Below are positions 8,471 through 16,809 of a stretch of 63,213 nt of DNA, one piece after another. Under the pieces are notes generated by a model, which was given only the letters and a program-made list of their open reading frames with translations, did not search any database and was not told the origin of the DNA. Source of the DNA: Fimousia sp036311565 (GTDB taxonomy: Bacteria; Bacillota; Clostridia; Lachnospirales; Lachnospiraceae); assembly GCA_036311565.1 (NCBI GenBank), contig JAXJPR010000011.1:1-63213 (forward strand). Direction: 5' to 3'. The stretch's first letter is position 1, and each line of letters begins with the position of its first letter. The position numbers were made by a program, and so were the translations under genes.

Positions 8471-9499
8471 ATGTTATCGTTTGAAAGTGATTATACAGAG
8501 GGTGCTCATGAAAAAGTATTGCAGCGTTTGTTTGAAACAAATCTGGAAAGTCTGCCGGGTTATGGAAATGATGATTATTGCCAGAGTGCCAAAGAAAAAA
8601 TCCGGACTGCCTGTCAGTGTCCAGAAGCCCAGATCGCATTTCTGGTAGGAGGAACGCAGACGAACGCAGCGGTGATTGATGCTGTTTTACAAAAATATGA
8701 AGGTGTGATTTCAGCCAGGACCGGACATATTAACGTACATGAAGCAGGAGCGATTGAATATACGGGACATAAAGTTCTGGAATTACCAGAACATCAGGGA
8801 AAAATTCATGCAGAAGAGCTGGAAGCTTACTTAAACAGGTTTTGGCAGGATGAAACATATGAACATATGGTATTTCCAGGTATGGTCTACCTTTCACATC
8901 CTACAGAGTATGGAACATTATATAGCAGAGAAGAGCTGGAAAAGATCTCAGAAATATGCAGGCAATTTCAGATTCCACTTTATTTAGATGGTGCCCGTTT
9001 GGGGTATGGTCTTATGAGCAAAGAAACTGACGTAACCCTGCCGATGATTGCAAAATATTGTGATGTTTTCTACATTGGAGGAACAAAAGTCGGGGCATTA
9101 TGTGGGGAAGCCGTAGTATTTACAAAAAAGAATATGCCGAAATATTTTATGACTATGGTAAAACAGCATGGAGCCATGCTTGCAAAAGGGCGTTTGCTGG
9201 GAATTCAGTTTGATGCATTGTTTACGGATGATTTATATTTTGAAATCAGCAGACATGCCATTGAGATGGCAGAAGTCTTAAAGAAAGGATTTGAAGAAAA
9301 GGGATATCCGTTCTATCTTAAATCTCCAACGAATCAACAATTTATTGTCTTAGAAAATAAAGAAATGGAAGCACTGAAAGAAAAAGTTACCTTTAGTTTC
9401 TGGGAATCTTACGACGAAGAACATACAGTTGTCCGTTTTGCTACCAGCTGGGCAACAAAAAAAGAAAATATTCAACAATTAATGGAATTATTGAAATAG
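8471..9499 (+). CDS. ltaE: Low-specificity threonine aldolase / beta-eliminating lyase
   Basis: This 342-residue PLP enzyme of the threonine aldolase family cleaves L-threonine or allo-threonine to glycine and acetaldehyde. The motifs are VGGTQTNAAVIDA, HINVHEAGAIEYTGHK, YLDGARLGYGL and the PLP lysine in YIGGTKVGA (Lys206). Its length matches the family. It starts with ATG after TTGGAGG. A hairpin with a T run follows eight bases after the stop codon. Related beta-eliminating lyases share these motifs, so substrate stereochemistry is not fixed. Confidence 0.85.
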   Translation: MLSFESDYTEGAHEKVLQRLFETNLESLPGYGNDDYCQSAKEKIRTACQCPEAQIAFLVGGTQTNAAVIDAVLQKYEGVISARTGHINVHEAGAIEYTGHKVLELPEHQGKIHAEELEAYLNRFWQDETYEHMVFPGMVYLSHPTEYGTLYSREELEKISEICRQFQIPLYLDGARLGYGLMSKETDVTLPMIAKYCDVFYIGGTKVGALCGEAVVFTKKNMPKYFMTMVKQHGAMLAKGRLLGIQFDALFTDDLYFEISRHAIEMAEVLKKGFEEKGYPFYLKSPTNQQFIVLENKEMEALKEKVTFSFWESYDEEHTVVRFATSWATKKENIQQLMELLK

Positions 9500-9507
9500 A
9501 ATAAAAT

Positions 9508-9561
9508 AACCTCTTTCGAAAATACTATTCTCATAAATATATATCAAGAAAGAGGTTTTTT
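9508..9561 (+). promoter_or_regulatory. Hairpin that ends ltaE and overlaps the trxA ribosome binding site
   Basis: AACCTCTTTC at 9508-9517 pairs perfectly with GAAAGAGGTT at 9548-9557 and is followed by Ts, so it looks like an intrinsic terminator. The right arm also contains AAGAGG, the only ribosome binding site of trxA, whose ATG is at 9565. Read-through RNA from ltaE would therefore hide the trxA site. A weak promoter-like pair inside the loop could instead start a trxA transcript lacking the left arm. Confidence 0.7.
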
Positions 9562-9564
9562 ATT

Positions 9565-9879
9565 ATGGTAATTGTAACAAAGGAAAATTTCAAACAGGAA
9601 GTGTCAGAGTCCCAAAAACCAGTACTCATTGATTTTTGGGCATCCTGGTGCGGACCTTGTCAGATGCTAATGCCAGTAATGGAACAGATTGAAAAGGAGG
9701 AGCATAGAGTGAAGTTCTGCAAGATTAATGTGGACGAGCAGACCAGTCTGGCAGAAAAGTATCAGATTATGACCATACCAACATTGGTAATGGTAAAGTC
9801 TGGAGAGGTTGTGGAAGAGAGTATAGGGATGAAATCTCAAAGTGAAATCATGGAAATGATCGATCGAGCAGTCCGGTAG
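9565..9879 (+). CDS. trxA: Thioredoxin
   Basis: This 104-residue thioredoxin-fold protein carries the canonical active site WCGPC (Cys29 and Cys32) and the cis-proline segment MTIPTLVMVKSG. It reduces protein disulfides in the cytoplasm and is itself reduced by the thioredoxin reductase encoded 12 bases downstream. Its ribosome binding site lies in the right arm of the preceding hairpin, so translation may be restricted on transcripts that come from ltaE. Confidence 0.93.
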   Translation: MVIVTKENFKQEVSESQKPVLIDFWASWCGPCQMLMPVMEQIEKEEHRVKFCKINVDEQTSLAEKYQIMTIPTLVMVKSGEVVEESIGMKSQSEIMEMIDRAVR

Positions 9880-9891
9880 CAGGAGGAAATT

Positions 9892-10800
9892 ATGGAGTAT
9901 GATATCATTATCGTTGGCGCAGGAACAGCAGGGCTTTCTGCCGCCATTTATGGATTACGTAGTGGAAAACAAGTATTGGTATTGGAAAAGATGAATTATG
10001 GCGGGCAGATCGTCAATACTTCTGTCATTGAAAACTACCCTGGGATTGCTAATATCTCCGGATTTGAATTTGCAACGAATTTATATAAACAAGCAGTAAA
10101 TCTGGGATCGGTGATCCGGTATGAAAAGGTCATAGAACTAAGGGAAGAAGGCCAATATAAGTTTGTTTTAACAGAACAATCCGGATATAAAGGAAAAACG
10201 GTAATCCTAGCGACAGGGGCAAAAAATCGTCTTTTGGGCCTGAAGCGGGAAGAAGAACTTACTGGTTATGGAGTTTCTTATTGTGCGGCCTGCGATGGGA
10301 TGTTCTATAAAGGAAAAAGGACTGCAGTGGTGGGAGGCGGAAATACTGCGTTAGAAGATGCTCTGGTATTAAGTAGTTATTGCGAAAAAGTGTTCCTGAT
10401 TCATCGCCGGGAAACGCTTCGAGGAGAAGAAATCAGGTTAAAAGCGCTTAGAGAAAAGGAAAATGTAGAATTTCTTCTAAACTGTCAGGTGGAAAAGCTT
10501 CATGGAAAAGAACGGTTAGAGAAAATTACGATATTTAATGATCAAACAGGAATCAGGGAAGATGTAAACGTGGATGGAATTTTTGTTGCCATTGGACGGG
10601 TTCCAGAAAACGAAATCTTTGAGAAACAAATAAAATTGGATTTTTCTGGTTATATCATTGCGGGAGAAGAATGCAGGACCAGTCTTTCTGGTGTTTTTGC
10701 AGCAGGCGACTGCAGAACAAAACGAGTTCGCCAACTTGCTACTGCAGCGGCTGATGGTGCGGTAGCAGCATTACAGGCATGTGAATATATGATAAATTGA
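9892..10800 (+). CDS. trxB: Thioredoxin reductase
   Basis: This 302-residue flavoprotein transfers electrons to thioredoxin. It has the FAD-binding GAGTAGLSAAIYGLRSG at the N-terminus, the redox motif CAACDG (Cys131 and Cys134), the second dinucleotide motif AVVGGGNTALEDAL, and the C-terminal FAD motif GVFAAGDCR. Length and order match low-molecular-weight TrxB. Whether the electron donor is NADPH or, as in some clostridial members, reduced ferredoxin is not decided here. The first nucleotide motif looks like a normal FAD site. It forms an operon with trxA. Confidence 0.92.
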   Translation: MEYDIIIVGAGTAGLSAAIYGLRSGKQVLVLEKMNYGGQIVNTSVIENYPGIANISGFEFATNLYKQAVNLGSVIRYEKVIELREEGQYKFVLTEQSGYKGKTVILATGAKNRLLGLKREEELTGYGVSYCAACDGMFYKGKRTAVVGGGNTALEDALVLSSYCEKVFLIHRRETLRGEEIRLKALREKENVEFLLNCQVEKLHGKERLEKITIFNDQTGIREDVNVDGIFVAIGRVPENEIFEKQIKLDFSGYIIAGEECRTSLSGVFAAGDCRTKRVRQLATAAADGAVAALQACEYMIN

Positions 10801-10918
10801 TGTGGAATGCCATACTTATTTTTGTAAGTTGTTGTGGAAAAACAATAAAATCTTTGGTACACTATTAAGCAGAAAACAACCTAAACATAGGATAAAGATA
10901 GGAAATGAGGAATACGTT

Positions 10919-11830
10919 TTGACATTACAACAGCTTCGATATGCAATTACAATTTCAGATACCAGATCCATGAACCAGGCAGCAAAATCTTTATATATTT
11001 CCCAGCCCAGTTTGTCAGCTTCCATAAAAGATTTAGAAGAAGAAATTGGGATTGAACTATTTCGACGAAGCAGCAGAGGGGTTACGGTCACGGTTGAGGG
11101 AAAGGAATTTTTAGGTTATGCAAGACAAGTTGTGGAACAATACCGGCTTTTAGAAGGAAAGTATGTATCAAAAGATTTGTTAAAAAAGAAATTTGGGGTA
11201 TCTATGCAGCACTATTCCTTTGCAGTAAAGGCGTTTGTTGAAATGGTGAAACAGTTTGGCATGGAGGAATATGAATTTTCAATTCATGAAACAAGGACTG
11301 CAGATGTCATTGAAGATGTAAAAAATTTAAGAAGCGAGATTGGAATTTTATATCTTAATAATTTTAATGAAAAAGTATTAGGTAAGATCTTTAAAGAAAA
11401 AGAAGTAGAGTTTGTAGAATTATTTTCTTGTAAAACGTATGCGTATTTGTGGAAAGGAAACCCACTGGCTAAAAAAGAAAAGCTTACAATCGAAGAACTG
11501 GCAGAATATCCGTGCTTATCGTTTGATCAGGGAGAAAACAATTCTTTTTATTTTTCGGAAGAAGTACTAAGCACCTATGAATATAAGCAGGTAATTAAAG
11601 CAAATGATCGTGCGACCCTTCTAAATCTCATGGTGGGCCTGGAGGCATTTACACTTTGCTCCGGTATTATATGCGAAGAATTAAATGGGGATGATTATTG
11701 TGCTATCCCATTGGATTCCGATGAAACCATGAGAATTGGGTATATTATAAGAAAAGGAATGAAATTAAGTCCTTTGGGTGAAAAATACTTAGAAGAAATA
11801 AAAAAATATGAGCATTATATATTAAAATAA
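10919..11830 (+). CDS. LysR-family transcriptional regulator
   Basis: This 303-residue protein has an N-terminal LysR helix-turn-helix (LQQLRYAITISDTRSMNQAA, then SQPSLSASIKDLE) and a substrate-binding effector domain. I chose the TTG at 10919, eight bases after GAGG; the open frame extends 39 codons upstream but has no family similarity or good site there. It is followed by a terminator and then metY. Sulfur-metabolism genes are often controlled by LysR proteins (CysB, CmbR, MetR), so control of metY or of the trx pair is plausible but unproven. Confidence 0.85.
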   Translation: MTLQQLRYAITISDTRSMNQAAKSLYISQPSLSASIKDLEEEIGIELFRRSSRGVTVTVEGKEFLGYARQVVEQYRLLEGKYVSKDLLKKKFGVSMQHYSFAVKAFVEMVKQFGMEEYEFSIHETRTADVIEDVKNLRSEIGILYLNNFNEKVLGKIFKEKEVEFVELFSCKTYAYLWKGNPLAKKEKLTIEELAEYPCLSFDQGENNSFYFSEEVLSTYEYKQVIKANDRATLLNLMVGLEAFTLCSGIICEELNGDDYCAIPLDSDETMRIGYIIRKGMKLSPLGEKYLEEIKKYEHYILK

Positions 11831-11836
11831 GAAGGT

Positions 11837-11877
11837 ACAGCCGTTATAGAAAAAAACTATAACAGGCTGTGCTTTTT
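11837..11877 (+). terminator. Intrinsic terminator after the LysR gene
   Basis: ACAGCCGTTATAG pairs with CTATAACAGGCTGT around a short A-rich loop, with CTTTTTC following. Confidence 0.85.
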
Positions 11878-11911
11878 CTATATTAGACAGTTTCTGAAAA
11901 GTGCAGTACAA

Positions 11912-11934
11912 TTTCCTTGTGATCAAGTAGGAAA
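11912..11934 (+). promoter_or_regulatory. Inverted repeat upstream of metY, candidate operator
   Basis: TTTCC and GGAAA flank CTTG-TGAT-CAAG, giving a two-level inverted repeat about 34 bases before metY. It could be an operator for the LysR protein encoded next door. No known sulfur riboswitch (SAM or T-box) was recognised in the gap. Confidence 0.45.
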
Positions 11935-11967
11935 TAAAAATTTAGTATAGAAAAGGAGACAATCAGT

Positions 11968-13260
11968 ATGGCAAGAGCATTTAAATTTGAAACATTACAG
12001 TTACACGTTGGACAGGAACAGGCAGATCCTGTAACAGGAGCAAGAGCAGTTCCAATTTACCAGACATCCTCTTATGTATTTAATAATTCTGATCATGCAC
12101 AGGCAAGATTTGGTCTTCAGGATGCAGGAAATATTTATGGCAGACTGACCAATCCAACAGAAGATGTATTTGAACAAAGAATTGCCGCATTAGAAGGAGG
12201 CGTAGCAGCATTAGCAGTAGCTTCAGGAATGGCAGCAATTTCTTATACAATTCAGAATCTGGCACATGCAGGAGATCACATTGTAGCAGCAAAAAATATT
12301 TATGGTGGTACATATAATCTGTTAGCACATACACTTCCAGAGTATGGAATTACTACTACATTTGTAAATCCATTTGATTATGAAGAAATTGAAAATGCTA
12401 TTTTAGAAAATACAAAAGCAGTTTTTATTGAAACTCTTGGAAATCCACGTTCAGAAGTTGTAGATATTGAAAGAATTGCAGAAATTGCTCATAAACATAA
12501 AATTCCATTAGTCATCGATAATACATTTGCGACTCCATATTTGGTTCGTCCAATTGAATATGGTGCAGATATCGTTGTTCATTCAGCAACAAAATATATT
12601 GGTGGTCATGGTACTACTATCGGTGGTGTTATTGTAGATGGTGGTAAATTTGATTGGGAAGCTTCTGGAAAATTCCCATCTTTAACAGAACCAAACCCAA
12701 GCTATCATGGAATCAGCTTTACAAAAGCAGTAGGAGCAGCAGCATTTGTAACAAAAGTAAGAGCAATTTTATTAAGAGATACTGGTGCAACTCTTTCTCC
12801 TTTCCATGCGTTCTTATTCCTTCAGGGATTAGAAACCTTGTCTTTAAGAGTAGAACGTCATGTAGAAAATACATTAAAAGTAGTAGAATTCTTAAAGAAT
12901 CACCCACAGGTAGAAGCAGTACATCATCCATCTGTAACAGAAGATCCAGATCAAAAAGAATTATATCAAAAATATTTCCCAAATGGAGGAGGATCTATCT
13001 TTACATTTGAAATCAAAGGAGATGCACAAAAAGCAAAAGACTTTATTGATCATCTGGAATTATTCTCTCTTCTTGCCAATGTAGCAGATGTAAAATCTCT
13101 TGCAATTCATCCAGCTACAACAACACACAGCCAGTGCACAGAAGAAGAATTAAGAGACCAGGGAATTTTAGAAAATACCATTCGTCTGTCTATTGGAACA
13201 GAACATGTAGATGATATCATTGAAGACTTAGATGAAGCGTTTTTAGCAGTAAATGCATAA
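11968..13260 (+). CDS. metY: O-acetylhomoserine aminocarboxypropyltransferase (sulfhydrylase)
   Basis: This 430-residue PLP enzyme of the Cys/Met metabolism family makes homocysteine from O-acetylhomoserine and sulfide, and sometimes cysteine from O-acetylserine. It has the MetY-type N-terminus FETLQLHVGQEQADP, the segment YGRLTNPTEDVFEQRIAALEGG, and the PLP lysine in SATKYIGGHG. The length of about 430 residues, with the insertion AAFVTKVRAILLRDTGA, separates MetY from the shorter MetB/MetC enzymes. It starts at ATG after AAAAGGAGA and is monocistronic, with a strong terminator after the stop. Confidence 0.93.
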   Translation: MARAFKFETLQLHVGQEQADPVTGARAVPIYQTSSYVFNNSDHAQARFGLQDAGNIYGRLTNPTEDVFEQRIAALEGGVAALAVASGMAAISYTIQNLAHAGDHIVAAKNIYGGTYNLLAHTLPEYGITTTFVNPFDYEEIENAILENTKAVFIETLGNPRSEVVDIERIAEIAHKHKIPLVIDNTFATPYLVRPIEYGADIVVHSATKYIGGHGTTIGGVIVDGGKFDWEASGKFPSLTEPNPSYHGISFTKAVGAAAFVTKVRAILLRDTGATLSPFHAFLFLQGLETLSLRVERHVENTLKVVEFLKNHPQVEAVHHPSVTEDPDQKELYQKYFPNGGGSIFTFEIKGDAQKAKDFIDHLELFSLLANVADVKSLAIHPATTTHSQCTEEELRDQGILENTIRLSIGTEHVDDIIEDLDEAFLAVNA

Positions 13261-13290
13261 AAAGCAAATAATTTGCATAAAATTACATGG

Positions 13291-13320
13291 GCGGAGTTTT
13301 GACAAACTCCGCTTTTTTTA
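13291..13320 (+). terminator. Intrinsic terminator after metY
   Basis: GCGGAGTTT and AAACTCCGC form a nine-base-pair stem with a four-base loop and a seven-T tail. Confidence 0.92.
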
Positions 13321-13416
13321 TTATAATGTCATGGATACTAGGGTGATGTATTGCGTTGATTTGTAAATAATATTTGAAATAAAGCTCATAATCAGCTTTA
13401 TTTGGAGGAGAAAATT

Positions 13417-14226
13417 ATGTTCAAAAGTATAAAATACGTTCTGGACGAAAATCTTCATAATCTTTATAGAATTTATTCTATTGCAAAGTATGAATTATTA
13501 AGTGATATGCGGGAGTCCAATTTGGGGTTATTTTGGAATTTTGCACATCCATTGATCCAGATTATAACTTATTGGTTTGTATTCGGTCTGGTCTTTAATC
13601 GTAAAGACGTGGATGGAATCCCATTTCTCCAATGGATGCTTGGAGGTATGGTCGTTTGGTTCTTTATAAGTCCATGTATTACAAAAGGATGTAATGCTAT
13701 TTATAATAAACGGAATGTAGTAACCAAGATGAAGTTTCCAGTTAGTATTCTTCCTGCTACGGTAGTTTTGCAGGAACTTTTTAATCACCTGTGTATTTTA
13801 CTGATTGTTGTGATATTTATGATGATTCAGGGAAGACATCCTAGTATTTATTGGCTGGAATTATTATATTATATGCCGTGTGGTTTTCTTTTTGCCACAT
13901 CCTTAAGTATGCTGACATCGGTATTGAATATGCTGGCAAGAGATGTCCGGAAAATGATTGTAGCCTGCATGAGAATGTTGTTATATTTGACACCAATTTT
14001 ATGGCCGTTGGAACGTTTACGGGATTATAAATTAATTACATTTATTGTAAAAATAAATCCAATTTATTATGTGGTATGCGGTTATCGGGACGCGTTCTTC
14101 TATCATAGAGGTCTTGGGGCATATCAGAATCAGATGATCGCTTTTTGGGTGATTACGTTAGTACTGTTTATTACTGGAAGCTGTATGATGTACAAATTCA
14201 AACGTAAGATTATTGATTTGATTTAA
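13417..14226 (+). CDS. ABC-2 type polysaccharide/teichoic acid export permease
   Basis: This 269-residue membrane protein has about six transmembrane segments and the TagG/Wzm-type N-terminus ELLSDMRESNLGLFWNFAHP. In this family the protein is the channel half of an exporter for teichoic acids or O-antigen-like polysaccharides. The ATG at 13417 is six bases after GGAGGAG; a TTG at 13402 overlaps that site and is rejected. The matching ATPase follows 10 bases later. No glycosyltransferases lie nearby, so the exported polymer cannot be named. Confidence 0.85.
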   Translation: MFKSIKYVLDENLHNLYRIYSIAKYELLSDMRESNLGLFWNFAHPLIQIITYWFVFGLVFNRKDVDGIPFLQWMLGGMVVWFFISPCITKGCNAIYNKRNVVTKMKFPVSILPATVVLQELFNHLCILLIVVIFMMIQGRHPSIYWLELLYYMPCGFLFATSLSMLTSVLNMLARDVRKMIVACMRMLLYLTPILWPLERLRDYKLITFIVKINPIYYVVCGYRDAFFYHRGLGAYQNQMIAFWVITLVLFITGSCMMYKFKRKIIDLI

Positions 14227-14236
14227 GAGGTGTGGG

Positions 14237-15046
14237 ATGGAAAAAGAATATGCAATTAAGTTTGATCATGTATCAAAAATCTATACACTAAAATCTAAAC
14301 AGGATAAGAAAAAGAAAAAACAGCGTTTTTATGCATTAAGAGATATTAGTTTTGAAATTCCAAAAGGAGAAGTTGTTGGGATTCTTGGAACAAATGGATC
14401 TGGAAAATCAACCATGTCTACAATATTAGCGGGTATTTCTGAAGCGGATGAAGGGAAAATGCTGGTAAATGGAGAACAGGCACTGATCGCCATTAATACA
14501 GGCTTGAACGGTCAGTTGACTGGAATGGAAAATATTGAATTAAAAGGAGCACTCTTAGGGCTTTCCAAGAAGAGAATTCAGGAAATCAAAGAAGGTGTGA
14601 TTGATTTTGCAGAGATTGGCGATTTCTTATATCAACCGGTTAAAAAATATTCAAGTGGAATGAAGTCCAGACTTGGATTTTCCATTAATTTATGTTTAGA
14701 CCCGGATATTATGATCGTTGATGAGGCACTATCAGTTGGAGACCGTGGATTTGCAAGAAAATGTATTCGTAAGATGAAAGAATTAAAGAAAGAGGGAAAA
14801 ACCATTGTATTTATTTCACATTCTTTAAAGCAGGTTCAGGATTTCTGTGATACTGCAATCTGGATTGAAGGAGGGGTCCTTCAAAAATATGGACCAATTA
14901 ATGAGGTCTGCGCTTACTATTCTACGTATGTAGAATTTATGAACTGTTTAAAGCCAAAAGAAAAGAAACGGCTGCAAAATAGAAAATTTGACCGAAGAAT
15001 TATTAAAGAAGAAAATCGCACATTTTTCCAGAATTTATTTCATTAA
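14237..15046 (+). CDS. ABC exporter ATP-binding protein, TagH/Wzt type
   Basis: This 269-residue ATPase pairs with the upstream permease. Walker A is GTNGSGKS, the signature is YSSGMKSRLGF, and Walker B is IMIVDEAL, followed by the H-loop in IVFISHS. The long N-terminal stretch before Walker A, with KLKSKQDKKKKK-like charged residues, is typical of TagH/Wzt/KpsT proteins. The C-terminus is short, so there is no carbohydrate-binding domain of the kind found in some Wzt proteins. A terminator follows directly. Confidence 0.87.
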   Translation: MEKEYAIKFDHVSKIYTLKSKQDKKKKKQRFYALRDISFEIPKGEVVGILGTNGSGKSTMSTILAGISEADEGKMLVNGEQALIAINTGLNGQLTGMENIELKGALLGLSKKRIQEIKEGVIDFAEIGDFLYQPVKKYSSGMKSRLGFSINLCLDPDIMIVDEALSVGDRGFARKCIRKMKELKKEGKTIVFISHSLKQVQDFCDTAIWIEGGVLQKYGPINEVCAYYSTYVEFMNCLKPKEKKRLQNRKFDRRIIKEENRTFFQNLFH

Positions 15047-15057
15047 TCAGACGTACA

Positions 15058-15086
15058 AAGCACATGACTTTCATGTGCTTTTTTCT
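15058..15086 (+). terminator. Intrinsic terminator after the TagGH-like pair
   Basis: AAAGCACATGA and TCATGTGCTTT form a tight stem followed by Ts. Confidence 0.88.
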
Positions 15087-15114
15087 TTACTTTAGTATGC
15101 TAATGTGCTATTAT
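15086..15114 (+). promoter_or_regulatory. Promoter of the polar amino acid ABC operon
   Basis: TTTACT and TATTAT are spaced by 17 bases, starting at the tail of the preceding terminator and about 65 bases before the lipoprotein gene. Confidence 0.6.
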
Positions 15115-15180
15115 GTTAGCAGAATATTGAGATTATGGGCATATGCTCAAAATGATAAGGTTATTTGGGAGGAAAGAAAG

Positions 15181-16020
15181 ATGAAGATGAAAAAATTATT
15201 AGCTCTTTTCTTAGCATGCTTTATGGTGTTTGGATTAACTGCATGCGGTGGAGAAAAGGATGACGCAAGTAAAAATGAAACAGAAACCACAAGTGATTGG
15301 GCATCTATTAAAAAATCTGGAACATTGAAAATTGGTATCACAATCTATGAACCTATGAACTATAAAGATGAAGATGGTGAATTGACTGGTTTCGATACAG
15401 AATATGCAGAAGCTGTTTGTGAAAAACTCGGTGTAGAACCTGAATTCATCGAAATTAATTGGGAAACAAAAGAAACAGAATTAGAATCTGGTAATATTGA
15501 CTGTATCTGGAATGGATTTACAATCAGAGATGATTTAAAAGAACAGATTACATTTACAGATCCATATATTAAAAATAAACAGGTCGTTGTTATTCAGAAA
15601 AAGAACGCTGACAAATATACAGATGCTAAGAGCTTAGAAGGAGCAACCGTATCTGCAGAAAAAGGTTCTGCAGGTGAAAAAGTAGTAACAGAAGAAAAAG
15701 CATTAGGTGATGTTGAATGTGTATCTGTTACAAAGCAGACAGATGCATTAACAGAAGTAAAAGCAGGAACTTCTGATGCAGCAGTCCTTGATTATACATT
15801 AGCATTTTCAATGGTCGGTGAAGGAACGGATTATGAAGATTTAATGATGGTGGACGGATTAGAATTGGCAGTAGAAGAATATGGAATCGGATGTCGTTTA
15901 GATAGTGATCTGGCACAGAAAATCAATGACGCTACTGCAGAGTTGGTAAAAGACGGAACACTTGATAAAATTGCAAAAAAATATGATTTAGCAGCATCAT
16001 TAATTTCTAATCAAGAATAA
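15181..16020 (+). CDS. Polar amino acid ABC transporter, substrate-binding lipoprotein
   Basis: This 279-residue lipoprotein has a signal peptide ending in the lipobox LTAC, so it is anchored outside the membrane by Cys22. The mature part is a family 3 solute-binding protein, with KSGTLKIGITIYEPMNY, GFDTEYAEAVCEKLG and DCIWNGFTI, typical of glutamine, cystine or general polar amino acid binders. The open frame runs further upstream, but ATG 15181 follows GGAGGAAAG and begins the signal peptide. The downstream permease and ATPase complete the system; a terminator-like hairpin between them would lower their expression relative to this protein. Confidence 0.9.
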   Translation: MKMKKLLALFLACFMVFGLTACGGEKDDASKNETETTSDWASIKKSGTLKIGITIYEPMNYKDEDGELTGFDTEYAEAVCEKLGVEPEFIEINWETKETELESGNIDCIWNGFTIRDDLKEQITFTDPYIKNKQVVVIQKKNADKYTDAKSLEGATVSAEKGSAGEKVVTEEKALGDVECVSVTKQTDALTEVKAGTSDAAVLDYTLAFSMVGEGTDYEDLMMVDGLELAVEEYGIGCRLDSDLAQKINDATAELVKDGTLDKIAKKYDLAASLISNQE

Positions 16021-16051
16021 TGATAAGAATTGAAACATAATAGCTGATGAT

Positions 16052-16097
16052 ACAACGAGGTGAGTACATAAAGTTCTTACCTCGTTTGTTGTTCGTT
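16052..16097 (+). terminator. Hairpin between substrate-binding protein and permease genes
   Basis: AACGAGGTGAG pairs with CTTACCTCGTT and T-rich sequence follows. Such an internal attenuator commonly allows more binding protein than membrane components to be made. Confidence 0.7.
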
Positions 16098-16158
16098 TTT
16101 AGGTATAGAATGTTAAATAGATATGGCCTGAAGATTGTTTTAAAGAGAGGATATATTT

Positions 16159-16806
16159 ATGGATTTATTGAACGTAACATTAAGACTTCTGGAGGGGTTT
16201 TCTGTTAGTTTTCAGCTGTTCTTTGGAACACTGATTGTGGCAATCCCTCTTGGATTGATCATTTCATTAGGCTCTATGAGCCGTTTTCGTCCACTAAAAT
16301 GGCTGGTTCGGACTTATGTATGGATCATCAGGGGAACACCACTGATGCTTCAATTGATTATTGTATTTTACGGGCCAGGGTTAATGTGGAATGCTACTGC
16401 TTTTTCTCGTATGAATGCAGCTTTTATTGCATTTATTATTAATTATTCTGCATATTTTTCAGAAATATTCAGAGGTGGAATCGAAGGAATTCCAAAGGGG
16501 CAGTATGAAGCAGGACAGGTCCTAGGAATGACAAAGACACAAATTTTCTTTCGTGTCGTATTACTGCAGGTAGTAAAAAGAATTGTTCCACCGATGAGTA
16601 ATGAAATCATCACGTTAGTAAAGGATACTTCTCTTGCAAGAATCATTGCAATTCAGGAAATTACATGGCTTGCCCAGGAATACATTGCCAGCGAAGCAAT
16701 TATTTGGCCGCTATTTTATTCCGGAGTATTCTATCTGGCGTTCTGCGGAATTTTGACACTGTTGTTTGGATATATAGAAAAGAAATTAAGTTATTTCAGG
16801 GTGTAA
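16159..16806 (+). CDS. Polar amino acid ABC transporter, permease
   Basis: This 215-residue membrane protein belongs to the HisM/GlnP family (His/Glu/Gln/Arg permease, about five transmembrane segments). The segment VWIIRGTPLMLQL and the EAA loop IPKGQYEAGQVLGMT, which contacts the ATPase, are clear. It starts at ATG after AGAGAGGA. It ends three bases before the start of the ATPase gene. The substrate is an amino acid by family; the exact one is unknown. Confidence 0.9.
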   Translation: MDLLNVTLRLLEGFSVSFQLFFGTLIVAIPLGLIISLGSMSRFRPLKWLVRTYVWIIRGTPLMLQLIIVFYGPGLMWNATAFSRMNAAFIAFIINYSAYFSEIFRGGIEGIPKGQYEAGQVLGMTKTQIFFRVVLLQVVKRIVPPMSNEIITLVKDTSLARIIAIQEITWLAQEYIASEAIIWPLFYSGVFYLAFCGILTLLFGYIEKKLSYFRV

Positions 16807-16809
16807 GAT

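Noticed and set aside
10802..10918. Upstream extension of the LysR protein
   Set aside because: It has no similarity to LysR proteins, and the helix-turn-helix domain begins right after TTG 10919 with a correctly placed ribosome site.
12654..13010. 118-codon frame inside metY and similar overlapping frames
   Set aside because: They lie in other frames of well-supported genes, have biased composition and lack ribosome sites.
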